From contig JABILA010000037.1 of the NCBI GenBank assembly GCA_018654745.1, positions 1-64,000 on the forward strand: a stretch of DNA of 64,000 nucleotides, given 5' to 3'. Each line of letters opens with the position of its first letter. Positions within the stretch are counted from its first letter, which is position 1. Shown in pieces: positions 40,878-50,724 of this stretch. The notes under the pieces are model-generated. The model made no database searches. It worked only from the letters and a program-made list of their open reading frames with translations, and was not told the origin of the DNA. A program made the translations under genes and the position numbers. The DNA is from Alphaproteobacteria bacterium (lineage in GTDB: Bacteria; Pseudomonadota; Alphaproteobacteria; UBA2966).

Positions 40878-40888
40878 TAGGATTGATT

Positions 40889-41500
40889 ATGACCACCCAT
40901 ACCGCCCCTCGCCAACAGCGTGCACCGAGACAGGATAACCGCCGCCAGCCCTTGCTGGATGCAGCCGCCGCCTTGTTTCGTACGCGCGGCTTCCATGCCG
41001 TGACCATGCGCGAAATCGCCCGCGAAGCCGGCATGTTGGCGGGTTCAGTCTATTATCATTTTTCCTCCAAGGACGACCTGCTGGTATCCGTCTATGAAGA
41101 AGGCGTGCGCCGGATCACCGAACGCGTCGCCGAAGCTTGCCAGGATGCTGAAACGCCGTGGGCGAAGCTGGAAGCGGCCTGTTGCGCCCATACTGAAATG
41201 CTGCTGGATGAAAGCGACTACGCGCAAGTGATCCTGAAGGTGATGCCGGAAGATGTGCCCTCAGGCCAGGCGCAGTTGATCGACTGTCGCGACGAATATG
41301 AAGGCCTGTTTCGGGACCTGGTTGATGCCCTGCCATTGGCGGCATCCGTTGATCGTACAATCTTTCGCCTGACCCTGATCGGGGCGCTGAATTCCGCCAG
41401 AAACTGGTACCGGCCCGGCGGCAAGTCGCCCGCTGAAGTGGCCCGGGAAATAATGAAATTGATGAAAAATCCCTTGTTGAAAGAAGGATCACAGATATGA
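40889..41500 (+). CDS. TetR-family repressor of the mutase operon
   Basis: A 203-aa TetR regulator. The N-terminal helix-turn-helix (RRQPLLDAAAALFRTRGFHA, then VTMREIAREAGMLAGSVYYH and FSSKDDLLVSVYEEGVRRI) is well formed. The C-terminal ligand domain resembles the TetR_C 33/fatty-acid-type group (RTIFRLTLIGALNSARNWYRPGG). ATG at 40889 matches the family start; the frame open to 40745 runs through the promoter. The stop overlaps the next gene by 4 bases, so it is the first gene of the acyl-CoA mutase operon and likely controls it. Confidence 0.9.
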   Translation: MTTHTAPRQQRAPRQDNRRQPLLDAAAALFRTRGFHAVTMREIAREAGMLAGSVYYHFSSKDDLLVSVYEEGVRRITERVAEACQDAETPWAKLEAACCAHTEMLLDESDYAQVILKVMPEDVPSGQAQLIDCRDEYEGLFRDLVDALPLAASVDRTIFRLTLIGALNSARNWYRPGGKSPAEVAREIMKLMKNPLLKEGSQI

Positions 41501-41934
41501 ATTCGGAAGCAAATCTAACCCGCCCCGCCAAAGTGCTGGTCACCAAAATCGGCCTCGACGGCCATGACCGGGGCAGCCGGATTGTGGCCGCTGCCTTGCG
41601 TGATGCCGGACTGGAAGTTGTCTACACCGCCCCCTGGCAGGAGATCCCGACAGTCGCCAAGCTGGCCATGGAAGAAGACGTCGATGTAATTGGCGTCAGC
41701 TCGCTGGCCACGGACCACTTGCTGGTGCCCAAGCTGATGAAGGAACTTCACAAGGCCGGACTGGATTACGTCAAGGTTATCGTTGGCGGCATTGTGCCCG
41801 ACAATGAGGAACAGGATTTGCTGGATGCCGGTGTCGCCCGTGTTTTCCATCCCGGTTCAGATATGGCGGATATCGTCGGCACGGTTCAGATGCTGGCAGG
41901 TGAAGCCCAAAACGATACAGCGCGTCAGCTTTAG
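41497..41934 (+). CDS. B12-binding subunit of an acyl-CoA mutase
   Basis: A 145-aa Rossmann-like cobalamin-binding domain: DGHDRG (the DxHxxG motif, with the His that ligates cobalt), [11 protein letters not shown], and [11 protein letters not shown] (the SxL and GG motifs). It corresponds to the separate small subunit of two-part mutases such as isobutyryl- or 2-hydroxyisobutyryl-CoA mutase. It overlaps tetR by 4 bases and precedes the large subunit by 17. Confidence 0.93.
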   Translation: MNSEANLTRPAKVLVTKIGLDGHDRGSRIVAAALRDAGLEVVYTAPWQEIPTVAKLAMEEDVDVIGVSSLATDHLLVPKLMKELHKAGLDYVKVIVGGIVPDNEEQDLLDAGVARVFHPGSDMADIVGTVQMLAGEAQNDTARQL

Positions 41935-41951
41935 AAAAAAGGAACAGGTCA

Positions 41952-43622
41952 ATGTCACAGAACGAACAGTTTGCCCTGCCAGGGTTTGAAGATTGGGAAG
42001 CGGCCTATAACAAACAATTGCCAGACGGCAAAACGGTGCGCAATCGCTCGGGCATTGAAGTCAAACCCATGTACACGCCCGCCGATTGGGATGTTGAGGA
42101 ATATGGGGACAAGCTTGGATTTCCGGGGACGGCTCCTTTTACACGCGGAATTTATCCGACCATGCATCGCGGTCGGACCTGGTCTCAGCGCCAGTTGATC
42201 GGCCTTGGCATTCCGTCTGATTACAACAAACGTTTGCACCGCATGTTGAAGGCCGGGACCTCCGCCATCAGCATGATCCCCTGTAACTCGATTTATAGAG
42301 GACTGGACGCGGACCAGATTGACCCGGTGCTGTTGGGTACGTGTGGTACGATCATCAACACCGTCGAGGATATGGAGACCTGCCTTGATGGTATTCCGAT
42401 TGACGAGATTTCAACGGCGCTGAATGATCCTTTGCCCTTTACCATGCTGGCCCAGGTATTGGCGGTGGCTGAGCGACGCCAGATCCCGTGGACAAAAATC
42501 ACTGGCACAGCCAACCAGAGCGATTACATTTCTCACTTTGTGGCCAATCACATGTTCTATCGCCTGGCCTTGCCGGGATCGCGCCGCGTCTTGATGGACC
42601 ATATTGAATTTGCCCGCGAAAAAGTGCCAAACTGGAATCCCATGTCCGTTGTCGGCCAGCATATGCAACAAGCCGGTGCCACACCGGCGGAAGCCATGGC
42701 CTTTACCTTGTCGACTGCGATCCAGAACGCCGAGGATTGCTTGTCGAGAGGAATGGAACTGGAAGACGTACTGACACGATTTACGTTCTTCTTTGATATC
42801 TCCGTCAGCTTCTTTGAAGAGGTTGCCAAGTTCCGTGCCGGTCGCCGCATCTGGGCGCGCATCGTGCGGGATCGCTTTGGAATCTCGAGCGCCAAAGCCC
42901 AGCGTTTCAAATTCCATGGGCAGACTTCCGGCGTTGATCTGACACGCCAGCAACCGTTGAATAATATTGCCCGGGTTACGGCCCAGGCCATTGCCGGTAT
43001 TTTTGGCGGATTGCAGTCGTTGCATACAGACAGCTTTGATGAAGTTCTGAGTACACCTACAGAGGATGCAGCCCGCATTGCGATTGCCACACAAAATATT
43101 CTGCGTGAAGAAGCCCATTTGACCGACGTCATTGATCCACTGGGTGGGAGTTATTACATCGAACGCCTGACGGACCAGATGGAAGAAGAAATTGTGGCGT
43201 TGATCGACAAAATCGATGACCTGGGTGGCATGTACAAAGCCGTTGAAAGCGGCTGGGTACAAGGCAAGATCGGTGCATCAGCCATGGCCTTCCAGGATCG
43301 CATTACCCACGGTGATGAAACCATTGTCGGGGTAAACGCCTATCAGGTTGAAAGTGAAGTAGAGTTGCCGGTGCAACCCCTGGATCGTCCAGCCCCGGAA
43401 GACATCGAAGCCTTCATTGAAAATCTGGCGGACTACAAGCGCAGGCGTGACCAAAGTGCAGTTGACCGGGCCCTTGACGATCTGGCCGAGATCGCCAACG
43501 ACAATAACCGCAATACTTTCGAGGGTGTGGTCAACGCGGCGCGTGCCGGGGCCACACAAAGCGAAACGATCGCCGTCATGCGAGCCGAGCTTGGCTTTGG
43601 CCAGCCTCTTGTTGTTGCATGA
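41952..43622 (+). CDS. divergent B12-dependent acyl-CoA mutase, large subunit
   Basis: A 556-aa protein with the TIM-barrel of the methylmalonyl-CoA mutase family, recognisable at [20 protein letters not shown] (62-81), [67 protein letters not shown] and [13 protein letters not shown]. It differs where substrate is bound. The Tyr of the canonical TMY segment is His72. The usual FDxPTxxGxDSD loop reads [16 protein letters not shown] (106-121). The normally conserved GTxQND segment reads GTANQSDY (185-192). It is therefore likely to isomerise an acyl-CoA other than methylmalonyl-CoA, but I cannot say which. It forms an operon with a B12 subunit, MeaB and an acyl-CoA ligase. Confidence 0.85.
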   Translation: MSQNEQFALPGFEDWEAAYNKQLPDGKTVRNRSGIEVKPMYTPADWDVEEYGDKLGFPGTAPFTRGIYPTMHRGRTWSQRQLIGLGIPSDYNKRLHRMLKAGTSAISMIPCNSIYRGLDADQIDPVLLGTCGTIINTVEDMETCLDGIPIDEISTALNDPLPFTMLAQVLAVAERRQIPWTKITGTANQSDYISHFVANHMFYRLALPGSRRVLMDHIEFAREKVPNWNPMSVVGQHMQQAGATPAEAMAFTLSTAIQNAEDCLSRGMELEDVLTRFTFFFDISVSFFEEVAKFRAGRRIWARIVRDRFGISSAKAQRFKFHGQTSGVDLTRQQPLNNIARVTAQAIAGIFGGLQSLHTDSFDEVLSTPTEDAARIAIATQNILREEAHLTDVIDPLGGSYYIERLTDQMEEEIVALIDKIDDLGGMYKAVESGWVQGKIGASAMAFQDRITHGDETIVGVNAYQVESEVELPVQPLDRPAPEDIEAFIENLADYKRRRDQSAVDRALDDLAEIANDNNRNTFEGVVNAARAGATQSETIAVMRAELGFGQPLVVA

Positions 43623-44620
43623 CGACTGCCGGTCTGAGCGAAGCCGGGCAGCGGCTGGTCGAAAAAATCCTGGAAGGTCAGCCCGCGGCGTTATCGCGGG
43701 CCATGACCGAAGTCGAAAACGAAACGGGCCATGCGGCAGCTTTGCTGGCAGCCGTTCAAAAAGCCACCGGACGTGCCGTCACCATCGGTATTACAGGCCC
43801 TCCCGGTGCGGGGAAATCAACTCTGGTCAATGCGCTGATCGGTGAATACCGGCAGGCCGGTAAAACGGTTGGCGTCATCGCGGTTGATCCGTCCAGTCCC
43901 CTGAGTGGTGGTGCCATCCTTGGTGACCGTATTCGCATGGCCGAACACTCGCATGATCCCGGCGTGTTTGTGCGCTCATTTGCCTCCCGCGGTCATCTTG
44001 GTGGGCTGTCACGCACAGCCGGACGGGTCATCGACCTGATGGATGCGGCAGGCTGGGATATCATCCTGATCGAGACGGTCGGAGCCGGGCAATCAGAAGT
44101 CGAAGTTGCAGATATTGCGGCCATCAAACTTGTCGTCAGCGCGCCCGGGCTTGGTGATGATATCCAGGCGATCAAGGCAGGCATTCTGGAGATCGCTGAC
44201 ATCCTTGTGGTCAATAAATGTGATCAGCCACTGGCAGAACAAACCAAACGATCCCTGAAAGCCATGTTGAAACTGAAACAATCCGGCTCTCAGGATATTC
44301 CGGTGCTGGGAACGGTTGCGACAACCTCCGAGGGTCTGGCAGAATTGGTTTCCGAGATTGCCTTGCAAGACGAGAAACAACGCCGGGGAGACAATCTGGT
44401 TGATCGAAAACCGAGGATAAGGCGTAATCTTGCCGAAGCGGTCGGGCAGTTGGCAAAGGATCGATTAAGGCAAAATCAGTCGGCAGATATTGACGCGCTG
44501 ATTGTGGCATTGGAAAGTGGAGAAACGGACTATTTAGCGGCCGCAGAAGCCGTATTGGACGGGGGGCAAACGAACAGGGAAATTGCAGCCACCAGGCTGG
44601 AGAAAAAGACAGGGAGTTAA
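43619..44620 (+). CDS. meaB: MeaB/ArgK-type GTPase, mutase chaperone
   Basis: A 333-aa G3E GTPase that loads and protects the B12 cofactor of acyl-CoA mutases. Walker [21 protein letters not shown] (about 58), switch and metal-binding region [35 protein letters not shown] (Walker B region), and NKCDQ (base specificity). The stop of the mutase gene overlaps its ATG by 4 bases, so coupling is tight. It is a dedicated copy for this operon. Confidence 0.94.
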   Translation: MTTAGLSEAGQRLVEKILEGQPAALSRAMTEVENETGHAAALLAAVQKATGRAVTIGITGPPGAGKSTLVNALIGEYRQAGKTVGVIAVDPSSPLSGGAILGDRIRMAEHSHDPGVFVRSFASRGHLGGLSRTAGRVIDLMDAAGWDIILIETVGAGQSEVEVADIAAIKLVVSAPGLGDDIQAIKAGILEIADILVVNKCDQPLAEQTKRSLKAMLKLKQSGSQDIPVLGTVATTSEGLAELVSEIALQDEKQRRGDNLVDRKPRIRRNLAEAVGQLAKDRLRQNQSADIDALIVALESGETDYLAAAEAVLDGGQTNREIAATRLEKKTGS

Positions 44621-44628
44621 CGAATAAC

Positions 44629-46188
44629 ATGCATTTAACACAAGCCATCAAACGGGCGTGCCAGGTCAATGGCAACGGGTTGGCCACGATTAACGGCGAC
44701 CGGCGACATACCTGGCTTGAATGTCGGGACCGGGTTGCGAAACTGGCCGGGGCTTTGCGAAAACTTGGCATCTGTGATGGTGAACGTGCAGGCATTTTGT
44801 CCCTGAACAGTGATCGATATTTTGAAGCCTACCTCGCGTTGCCCTGGGCTGCTGCGGCTTTTGTGCCGATCAACGGGCGGCTTGCAGCACCGGAAATGGC
44901 TTATTGGTTAAACGATTCTGAATCTCTTGCCTTGTTCATTGATCAGCCCTTTGTCGGCATGATGGATGACCTCAAGCCGCAACTGGAAACCGTCAAACAC
45001 TTCATCTATGTCGGCGATGGCGAGACGCCTGACGGCATGCTGAACTACGAAGAAATTCTGACACAAGCCGATCCGGTAGAAGATGCCGGGGCCGGGTACA
45101 ACGACATGGCCGGTATTCTCTACACTGGTGGCACAACGGGTAAATCCAAGGGCGTCATGCTGAGCCACGCCAACCTGATGTCCAACACCATGAACTGCAT
45201 TCCGGCCTTGAATTTCAGGCCGGGCATGAGCTGGCTATATGTGCCACCCATGTTTCATATTGCCGGGTCCGTCGCTGTTACCGGCGTGACAATGGTGGGC
45301 GGGACGCATGTTTTTGTACCCGCGTTTGAGCCAACCGCCGTTTTGACAGCGCTGCAAGACGAAAAGATTACCGATCTGCTGATGGTGCCGACCATGATTA
45401 ATATGATGGTCAATTCCGAAGGGGCAGGTGATTACGATCTGAGCAACCTGAAAACGCTATCTTATGGCGCGTCCCCCATGCCTGCAGATGTTATTAGGAA
45501 AACCGTCGAACTGATTCCTGATGCTGAGTTTGTCCACGCCTATGGCCAGACAGAAACGTCACCCCTGATTTCGATGAATGGTGCGGACGCCCATCGGGGC
45601 GAGGGCCTGAAGAACGAGCTGTTCAAATCATGCGGCCCCGTGGTCATGAATTCCGAGGTCAAGGTGATCGACGAAAACGGCCAGGAAGTGGCAAACGGAA
45701 CAGTGGGTGAACTTTGTGTCCGTGGCCCCATCGTTATGCTGGGTTATTGGAAACTTCCGGAACAAACAGCCGAAGCCGTTCGTGATGGCTGGATGCATAC
45801 CGGCGACGGTGCCTTCATCGATGATGAGGGATATATCTATATCGTTGACCGGACCAAGGACATGATCATTTCCGGCGGGGAAAACGTCTATTCCGCAGAA
45901 GTTGAAAACACCCTGTATCAACATCCAGCCGTTATAGAATGTGCTGTGGTTGGTGTGCCGGACGATAAATGGGGTGAACGCGTTCATGCCATTGTCCGTC
46001 TGCACGAAGGCCAGGCTGTTTCGGAAAAAGAACTGATGGATTTTTGCCACACCTTGATTGCCGGGTTCAAATGTCCGCGCAGTATTCTGTTTCGGGAAGA
46101 ACCACTGCCTTTGTCCGGTGCCGGCAAGATTCTCAAGCGAGAATTGCGCGCCCCCTATTGGGAAGGCCAGGATAAACAGGTTCATTAA
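44629..46188 (+). CDS. AMP-dependent acyl-CoA ligase
   Basis: A 519-aa adenylate-forming acyl-CoA synthetase. Core motifs: YTGGTTGKSKGVMLSHANLM (P-loop), YGQTETSPL (A5), GWMHTGDGAFIDDEGYIYIV (A7), DRTKDMIISGGENVYSAEVE (hinge), and GAGKILKRELR with the catalytic Lys. It activates a carboxylic acid with ATP and CoA, presumably the free acid whose CoA ester the mutase in the same operon isomerises. It starts 8 bases after meaB and ends the operon. Confidence 0.92.
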   Translation: MHLTQAIKRACQVNGNGLATINGDRRHTWLECRDRVAKLAGALRKLGICDGERAGILSLNSDRYFEAYLALPWAAAAFVPINGRLAAPEMAYWLNDSESLALFIDQPFVGMMDDLKPQLETVKHFIYVGDGETPDGMLNYEEILTQADPVEDAGAGYNDMAGILYTGGTTGKSKGVMLSHANLMSNTMNCIPALNFRPGMSWLYVPPMFHIAGSVAVTGVTMVGGTHVFVPAFEPTAVLTALQDEKITDLLMVPTMINMMVNSEGAGDYDLSNLKTLSYGASPMPADVIRKTVELIPDAEFVHAYGQTETSPLISMNGADAHRGEGLKNELFKSCGPVVMNSEVKVIDENGQEVANGTVGELCVRGPIVMLGYWKLPEQTAEAVRDGWMHTGDGAFIDDEGYIYIVDRTKDMIISGGENVYSAEVENTLYQHPAVIECAVVGVPDDKWGERVHAIVRLHEGQAVSEKELMDFCHTLIAGFKCPRSILFREEPLPLSGAGKILKRELRAPYWEGQDKQVH

Positions 46189-46276
46189 CCGAGCATTGGT
46201 TATCTAAAATCGAAATATCCTTTGCATCCGCAAGGTGATTTCCATATGATCCGGTCAACGGCTCCTGGTATGGACT

Positions 46277-46445
46277 TGATTCATGTCGGGATAAAAGGGA
46301 ACGCGGTGCGATTCATCTTTGAATTTATTCCGCGGCTGTGCCCGCAACTGTAATCGGTTGGTTCGCGTCCGATAAAAAGCCACTGGGAAACCGGGAAGGC
46401 AGGATGCCAACAACGAACCGAGAGCCAGGAGACCTGCCGTCAACT
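46277..46445 (+). promoter_or_regulatory. cobalamin riboswitch
   Basis: The hallmarks are in order: GGGAACGCGGTGCGA (about 46298), CCGCGGCTGTGCCCGCAACT with GTAATC, AGCCACTGGGAAACCGGGAA with GGC, and GAACCGAGAGCCAGGAGACC TGCC (the B12 box region at about 46415-46438). It is on the plus strand, 145 bases before tonB, and probably turns that gene off when B12 is abundant. A 20-codon ORF starting ATG at 46500 lies between riboswitch and tonB and may be part of the expression platform. Edges are approximate. Confidence 0.93.
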
Positions 46446-46589
46446 TCGTCACCCACCAGTGTGCGGGATACACGCAGGGACGGATTTCCGTAAGCGGTGA
46501 TGCGCAAACTGCGCACAGCTGTGAGGAAATTTGATGACGTCGAAATATTGCCCTGTCCCTGAAAGCCGTTGCCGCTCGTATGGCTCAGA

Positions 46590-47717
46590 ATGGCTTTGCC
46601 CATGAAACCGTTTCTGGGATTAGGCCCTTTTGCCTGGGCTTCCTCTGTGATTGTTCATGTTGGATTGGCGGGGGGATATGCCCTGGCCCCGGAAACAGGC
46701 TTGTCTTCGGGGGATGCGCCCCTGGTTATCGAACTGGTGATGGAAGACCCCGCCCCCGCCGCGCCGTCATCACAGGCCGCAACCGACAATAACGCGCAAG
46801 CAGAACAGCAGGTGACTTCTCCGCAATCGGTGGAAGAAATCAAGGTCGCTGTTGTTGCATCTCAGGAAGAATTTTCGACGCCTCCACCATCCGCCCGAAT
46901 TGTCGAACCAGTTGCAGCCGCTGCGCCAGTTGAAGCCCAGCCCGAACCCCCGGAGGTTAAGGCACCGGTACCAGAGCTTGAAGTTCCTGTAGAGATTGCC
47001 CTGGCACCACCGGCAGAAACGTTCGTCGAAAGAGCACCAGCGCCGATGGCTGTTACGCCTTTGCCAGAACCTGTTCCCGAACCGGCACCCGTTGTGATCC
47101 GGTTGCCAAGGGAAAAACCACTGGCACCGGAACGTCCGCTTTCTGTTGTACAGGAACCAATTGAACCGGCGGAACCCGTTGCCGAACTAACGCTTGACCA
47201 GATTGCCTCGGCAGCCATTCAACCTGCCGAGGACAAGCCTGTGGCGCAGCCGGTAAACGAACCTGTCCTGGCCAGCGAACTGGCGCTTTCAATTACGCCA
47301 ACAAGCGACGACCAGCCCGTTTCAAAATTACAGCAAGTCGCTTCCGCTGCGACGCCGGTATTTGTGCGGGCGAACCGTATGCATGAAGTGGCTGATCCCG
47401 TTGCCGTTGCCCGGGTGAAAGGCAGGGGCTCATTTCGAGGTGCCCGCGCCTTGCCTGTTGGCAGCGTGAACCCGAAGCCAAAATATCCCTATTCAGCCAG
47501 AAAGCGTGGTTATGAAGGCCGGGTTGTGTTGCATGTCCAGGTGTCTGCGAACGGTGAGCCGCTGGATGTCAGCGTTGTCCACAGCACAGGTTACAGGGCA
47601 CTGGATGCCGCAGCCCGATCGGCTGTCTTGCACTGGCGCTTTGAAGCCGCCCGCCGTGCCGGTGTTCGCATTGCCGGAATGGTGGTCACGCCAATCGTAT
47701 TCAAGCTGGAAAATTAG
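46590..47717 (+). CDS. tonB: TonB energy transducer
   Basis: Protein of about 375 residues with one N-terminal helix (LGPFAWASSVIVHVGLAGGY), a very long Pro/Glu/Ala/Val-rich periplasmic spacer (about 50-260), and a C-terminal TonB domain: PKPKYPYSARKRGYEGRVVL, VHSTGYRALDAAARSAVLHW. It couples the inner-membrane proton motive force to outer-membrane receptors. Control by the cobalamin riboswitch suggests a role in vitamin B12 uptake; no btuB-like receptor or exbBD genes are in the window. The start is uncertain: ATG at 46590 or 46602, or TTG at 46569. Its stop overlaps the convergent GST gene by 4 bases. Confidence 0.85.
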   Translation: MALPMKPFLGLGPFAWASSVIVHVGLAGGYALAPETGLSSGDAPLVIELVMEDPAPAAPSSQAATDNNAQAEQQVTSPQSVEEIKVAVVASQEEFSTPPPSARIVEPVAAAAPVEAQPEPPEVKAPVPELEVPVEIALAPPAETFVERAPAPMAVTPLPEPVPEPAPVVIRLPREKPLAPERPLSVVQEPIEPAEPVAELTLDQIASAAIQPAEDKPVAQPVNEPVLASELALSITPTSDDQPVSKLQQVASAATPVFVRANRMHEVADPVAVARVKGRGSFRGARALPVGSVNPKPKYPYSARKRGYEGRVVLHVQVSANGEPLDVSVVHSTGYRALDAAARSAVLHWRFEAARRAGVRIAGMVVTPIVFKLEN

Positions 47718-48406
47718 GGCGCTGGTGTTTCAACCGAGGCACCTTCGAGAACGGGCTCTGCCGTGCCAGTTGTCCATTGCGGCCATTTTTTCATGATGCT
47801 TTTGAACAGATCGGAATTCAGACGGTTTTCCAGCCAGATTTGCAACGGTGGCAGATCAAGACTGTCGAACCAGGCCCGATCGGTATTGGCGAACTGACGC
47901 GCAAACGGGAATATGGCGATATCTGCCAGGCATAACCGCTGTCCGGCGAGATAAGGTTGATCGGTTAGTCGCTCGTTGAGGACGTGCAAAAATTTCAGTC
48001 CCTCAGCGCGGTGGTACGCCGGGTCAGCCCCTTCATATCTGTTGGCATATTTGTAGCGATCCAGATGTTCCTTGAAGGGGCCATCAGCTTGCGAAATCAG
48101 TGTTCGGATTTCCGCCAGCGATCCGGTTTCTGGTTCCAGCCAGTGTCCAGGATCGTTTTGCCCGAGCGCCCAGTCCATAATATCCAGGCTTTGATCCAGA
48201 ACCGTTCTGTCCGGCAGGACCAGCACGGGCACTGTTGCTTTGGGAGAGGCGGCGATCATTTCGGCAGGTTTGTCACGCAAAACGACTTCGCGCAGGGCGT
48301 GGGCCTGTTCGCTGGCGACGAGGGACATACGTGCCCGCATGGCGTAGGGGCAACGCCTGAAGGAATAGAGTATGGGCAGGTCCAGCGTGTCGATGGTGTC
48401 CGTCAT
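47714..48406 (-). CDS. glutathione S-transferase-like protein
   Basis: A 230-aa GST-fold protein: an N-terminal thioredoxin-like half (LPILYSFRRCPYAMRARMSL with an active CPYA, and ATVPVLVLPDRTVLDQSLDI) and a helical C-terminal half (QRLCLADIAIFPFARQFANT). It may conjugate or reduce electrophiles. It is a single gene between the convergent tonB and the divergent HTD2-like gene. The substrate is unknown. Confidence 0.88.
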   Translation of the reverse strand: MTDTIDTLDLPILYSFRRCPYAMRARMSLVASEQAHALREVVLRDKPAEMIAASPKATVPVLVLPDRTVLDQSLDIMDWALGQNDPGHWLEPETGSLAEIRTLISQADGPFKEHLDRYKYANRYEGADPAYHRAEGLKFLHVLNERLTDQPYLAGQRLCLADIAIFPFARQFANTDRAWFDSLDLPPLQIWLENRLNSDLFKSIMKKWPQWTTGTAEPVLEGASVETPAP

Positions 48407-48506
48407 GTGGTTTGATATAGCACGATTGGGCCAGAACCCCAGAGAGACTTGATCAGTGCCGCATTTTCACGTTAGCTGGTCGAAAGACTGGATCAGGAGA
48501 GACCAC

Positions 48507-49364
48507 ATGTCAGAGCAAAGTCTGGATGTTGACTATTTGTCGGGCTGGATCGGGCAAGGCGAAACCGTTGAAGATGTGGTGAGTGCCAGTCAGGCGCAGC
48601 GTCTGGCGGCGACGCTGGATATTCAGGATCTAGATCTGGGTGTCGGTGCACCGCTACCGGCCTTCTGGCACTGGATCTATTTCACCACGGCTGCCCCGGC
48701 GTCTGATCTGGGGCCGGACGGGCATCCCCTGACAGGGGACTTTTATCCACCTGTCGCCTTGCCCCGTCGCATGTGGGCCGGCGGTCGTCTGGAATCTGGC
48801 AAGCCTTTGGCCATTGGAGATGTTGCGCGCCGGGATTCCCGCATCAAGGCGGTATCTGTCAAAGAAGGCCGCAGCGGCAGTTTGTGCTTCGTTGTGGTTC
48901 GCCATGAATTTTATGTCGGCGATGAACTGCGCGTGGCCGAAGAACATGACATTGTCTATCGCCAGGAAGCAGACCCCTCAATTGCGCCGTCGGAACCGCC
49001 CATGGCACCCACGGAAGCGGACTGGAGCCAAACCATCACGACCGATCCGGTGACCCTGTTTCGCTACTCGGCACTTACGTTCAATAGCCATCGCATTCAC
49101 TACGACCGGCCCTATTGTATTGAGGTTGAGAACTACGACGGCCTGGTCATTCACGGGCCTTTGACGACGACATGGTTGCTGGATTTCGTTCGCAGACAGG
49201 TGCCGGACGCGAAAATCAATCACTTCAGCTTCCGGGCCATCAGCCCTTTGTTTGATACGAACCCGGTGACAATCGCCGGCAAGTTTGAAGACGGAAAAAT
49301 CGATCTATGGGCCGCCAACCACCAGGGGCACCTCGCCATGCAAGCGACAGCGACCCTGGCTTGA
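48507..49364 (+). CDS. HTD2-like hot-dog hydratase/dehydratase
   Basis: A 285-aa double hot-dog protein of the MaoC/HTD2 type. Typical pieces are FWHWIYFTTAAPASDLGPDG, FYPPVALPRRMWAGGRLE, and the C-terminal FRYSALTFNSHRIHYDRPYC with VIHGPLTTTW (hydratase active-site Asp/His region: SxxxFNxHxIHYD). Related proteins hydrate mesaconyl-, itaconyl- or other enoyl-CoA esters. ATG at 48507 follows AGGAG; the upstream extension to 48456 is unlikely. It converges with the aminotransferase. It may belong functionally with the CaiB and HMG-CoA-lyase genes 4 kb further on. Confidence 0.85.
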   Translation: MSEQSLDVDYLSGWIGQGETVEDVVSASQAQRLAATLDIQDLDLGVGAPLPAFWHWIYFTTAAPASDLGPDGHPLTGDFYPPVALPRRMWAGGRLESGKPLAIGDVARRDSRIKAVSVKEGRSGSLCFVVVRHEFYVGDELRVAEEHDIVYRQEADPSIAPSEPPMAPTEADWSQTITTDPVTLFRYSALTFNSHRIHYDRPYCIEVENYDGLVIHGPLTTTWLLDFVRRQVPDAKINHFSFRAISPLFDTNPVTIAGKFEDGKIDLWAANHQGHLAMQATATLA

Positions 49365-49371
49365 AGCCGGT

Positions 49372-50724
49372 TTAACCTGCGGCAGATAACCCGTGGTCGA
49401 GACCGGCAACGATCGTGGCAACATCGTCTGAAGTTATCACCAGAGGCGGCGACAGGATCACGTTATTACTGGATACCCGCACCATGACGCCGGCGCCATA
49501 GGTTTTTTCAAAAACATCGCCCATGACGGATTTGGCGGCAGCAGACTTTGTGGCGCGGTCAGCAACCAGTTCCAGGCAGATCATCAGGCCCTTGCCACGG
49601 ACATCGCCAACGATTTGATGTTTATCCATCAGACCCTTGCAGCCAGCCAGCAATTCATCACCCCGTGCGCCTGCATTTTCTGCGACATTCAGGCGTTTGG
49701 TTTCAGCCAGTGTGGCCAGGGCGGCGGCGGCCCCGACCGGGTGGGCGGAATAGGTGTAGCCGTGGCCGATATTGCCAAAGGCATCGTCGTTATTCTCAAA
49801 TGTTTCAACAACCTTTTCAGCAATCATCACGGCGCCAAATGGATAGTAGCCGTTGGTAATCGCCTTGGCTGTGCACATCAAATCAGGTTTGACACCCCAT
49901 AACCGGGATCCGGTCCAGGCACCTGTACGACCAAATGCCGTGATCACTTCATCAGCGATCAATAAAATACCGTGGCGGTCGCAGATTTCCCGGACCAGCG
50001 GCATAAAACTTTCGTGTGGCGGGATAACACCCCCGGCACCCAGGACAGGTTCCATGATAAAGGCCGCAATGGTATCCGCGCCCTGGAAAGCAACTTCATC
50101 TTCAAGGGCTGCGGCACAAAGTTGCGCCAGTTTCGCCGGGTCACTTTCGCCAAAGGGATTGCGGTAGATATGGGGGCAGGGAATCTGGAAACAACCTGCC
50201 AGCATGGGCTCGTAATTACGGCGGAAGTTGGCGTTACCATTCACCGACGCGCCGCCAAAGTGTGTGCCGTGATAGCCTTTTTTCAGGCTGAGGAATTTTG
50301 TGCGATCGCGGTCGCCCCTGATTTTGTGGTACTGGCGGGCAAGCCGGAGGGCGGTTTCGACGGAATCAGAACCACCGGAGGTGAAAAAGGCACGGGTCAG
50401 GCCATCGGGTTCAAACCATTCACGTAGTTCATAGGAAAGCTCAATAGCCGGGCCGGTGGAGGTGCCGCGAAAAGCAGAATAGTAGGGCAGGTCTGACAGC
50501 TGATCCCGAATGGCATCTTTTACCGGCTGACAGGAATAGCCGAGATTGACGTTCCACAGGCCGCCAACCGCGTCCAGGGTTTTCTGGCCTTCGACATCCG
50601 TCACGTGAACGCCTGCACCTGCCGTAATAACTTTTGGGGGCATCGCCTGCATTTCTGCGGGATGCGCCATGGGGTGCCACATATGACGGGCGTTGTTTTC
50701 GATCAAAAAATTTGCATCACGCAT
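49372..50724 (-). CDS. class III (omega) aminotransferase
   Basis: A 450-aa PLP enzyme of the omega-amino-acid:pyruvate transaminase group. Seen are ENNARHMWHPMAHP at the N-terminus, FFTSGGSDSVETALRLARQY (phosphate cup), GYHGTHFGGASVNG, LIADEVITAFGRTGAW (Asp to PLP nitrogen) and TAKAITNGYYPFGAVM (PLP Lys in AKA). Acceptors are usually pyruvate or similar; the donor is an amine or beta/omega-amino acid. ATG at 50724 follows AGGAG; the stretch to 50868 overlaps the HAD gene and is excluded. It is the last gene of the iclR-HAD-aminotransferase operon, overlapping the HAD gene by 8 bases. Confidence 0.93.
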   Translation of the reverse strand: MRDANFLIENNARHMWHPMAHPAEMQAMPPKVITAGAGVHVTDVEGQKTLDAVGGLWNVNLGYSCQPVKDAIRDQLSDLPYYSAFRGTSTGPAIELSYELREWFEPDGLTRAFFTSGGSDSVETALRLARQYHKIRGDRDRTKFLSLKKGYHGTHFGGASVNGNANFRRNYEPMLAGCFQIPCPHIYRNPFGESDPAKLAQLCAAALEDEVAFQGADTIAAFIMEPVLGAGGVIPPHESFMPLVREICDRHGILLIADEVITAFGRTGAWTGSRLWGVKPDLMCTAKAITNGYYPFGAVMIAEKVVETFENNDDAFGNIGHGYTYSAHPVGAAAALATLAETKRLNVAENAGARGDELLAGCKGLMDKHQIVGDVRGKGLMICLELVADRATKSAAAKSVMGDVFEKTYGAGVMVRVSSNNVILSPPLVITSDDVATIVAGLDHGLSAAG

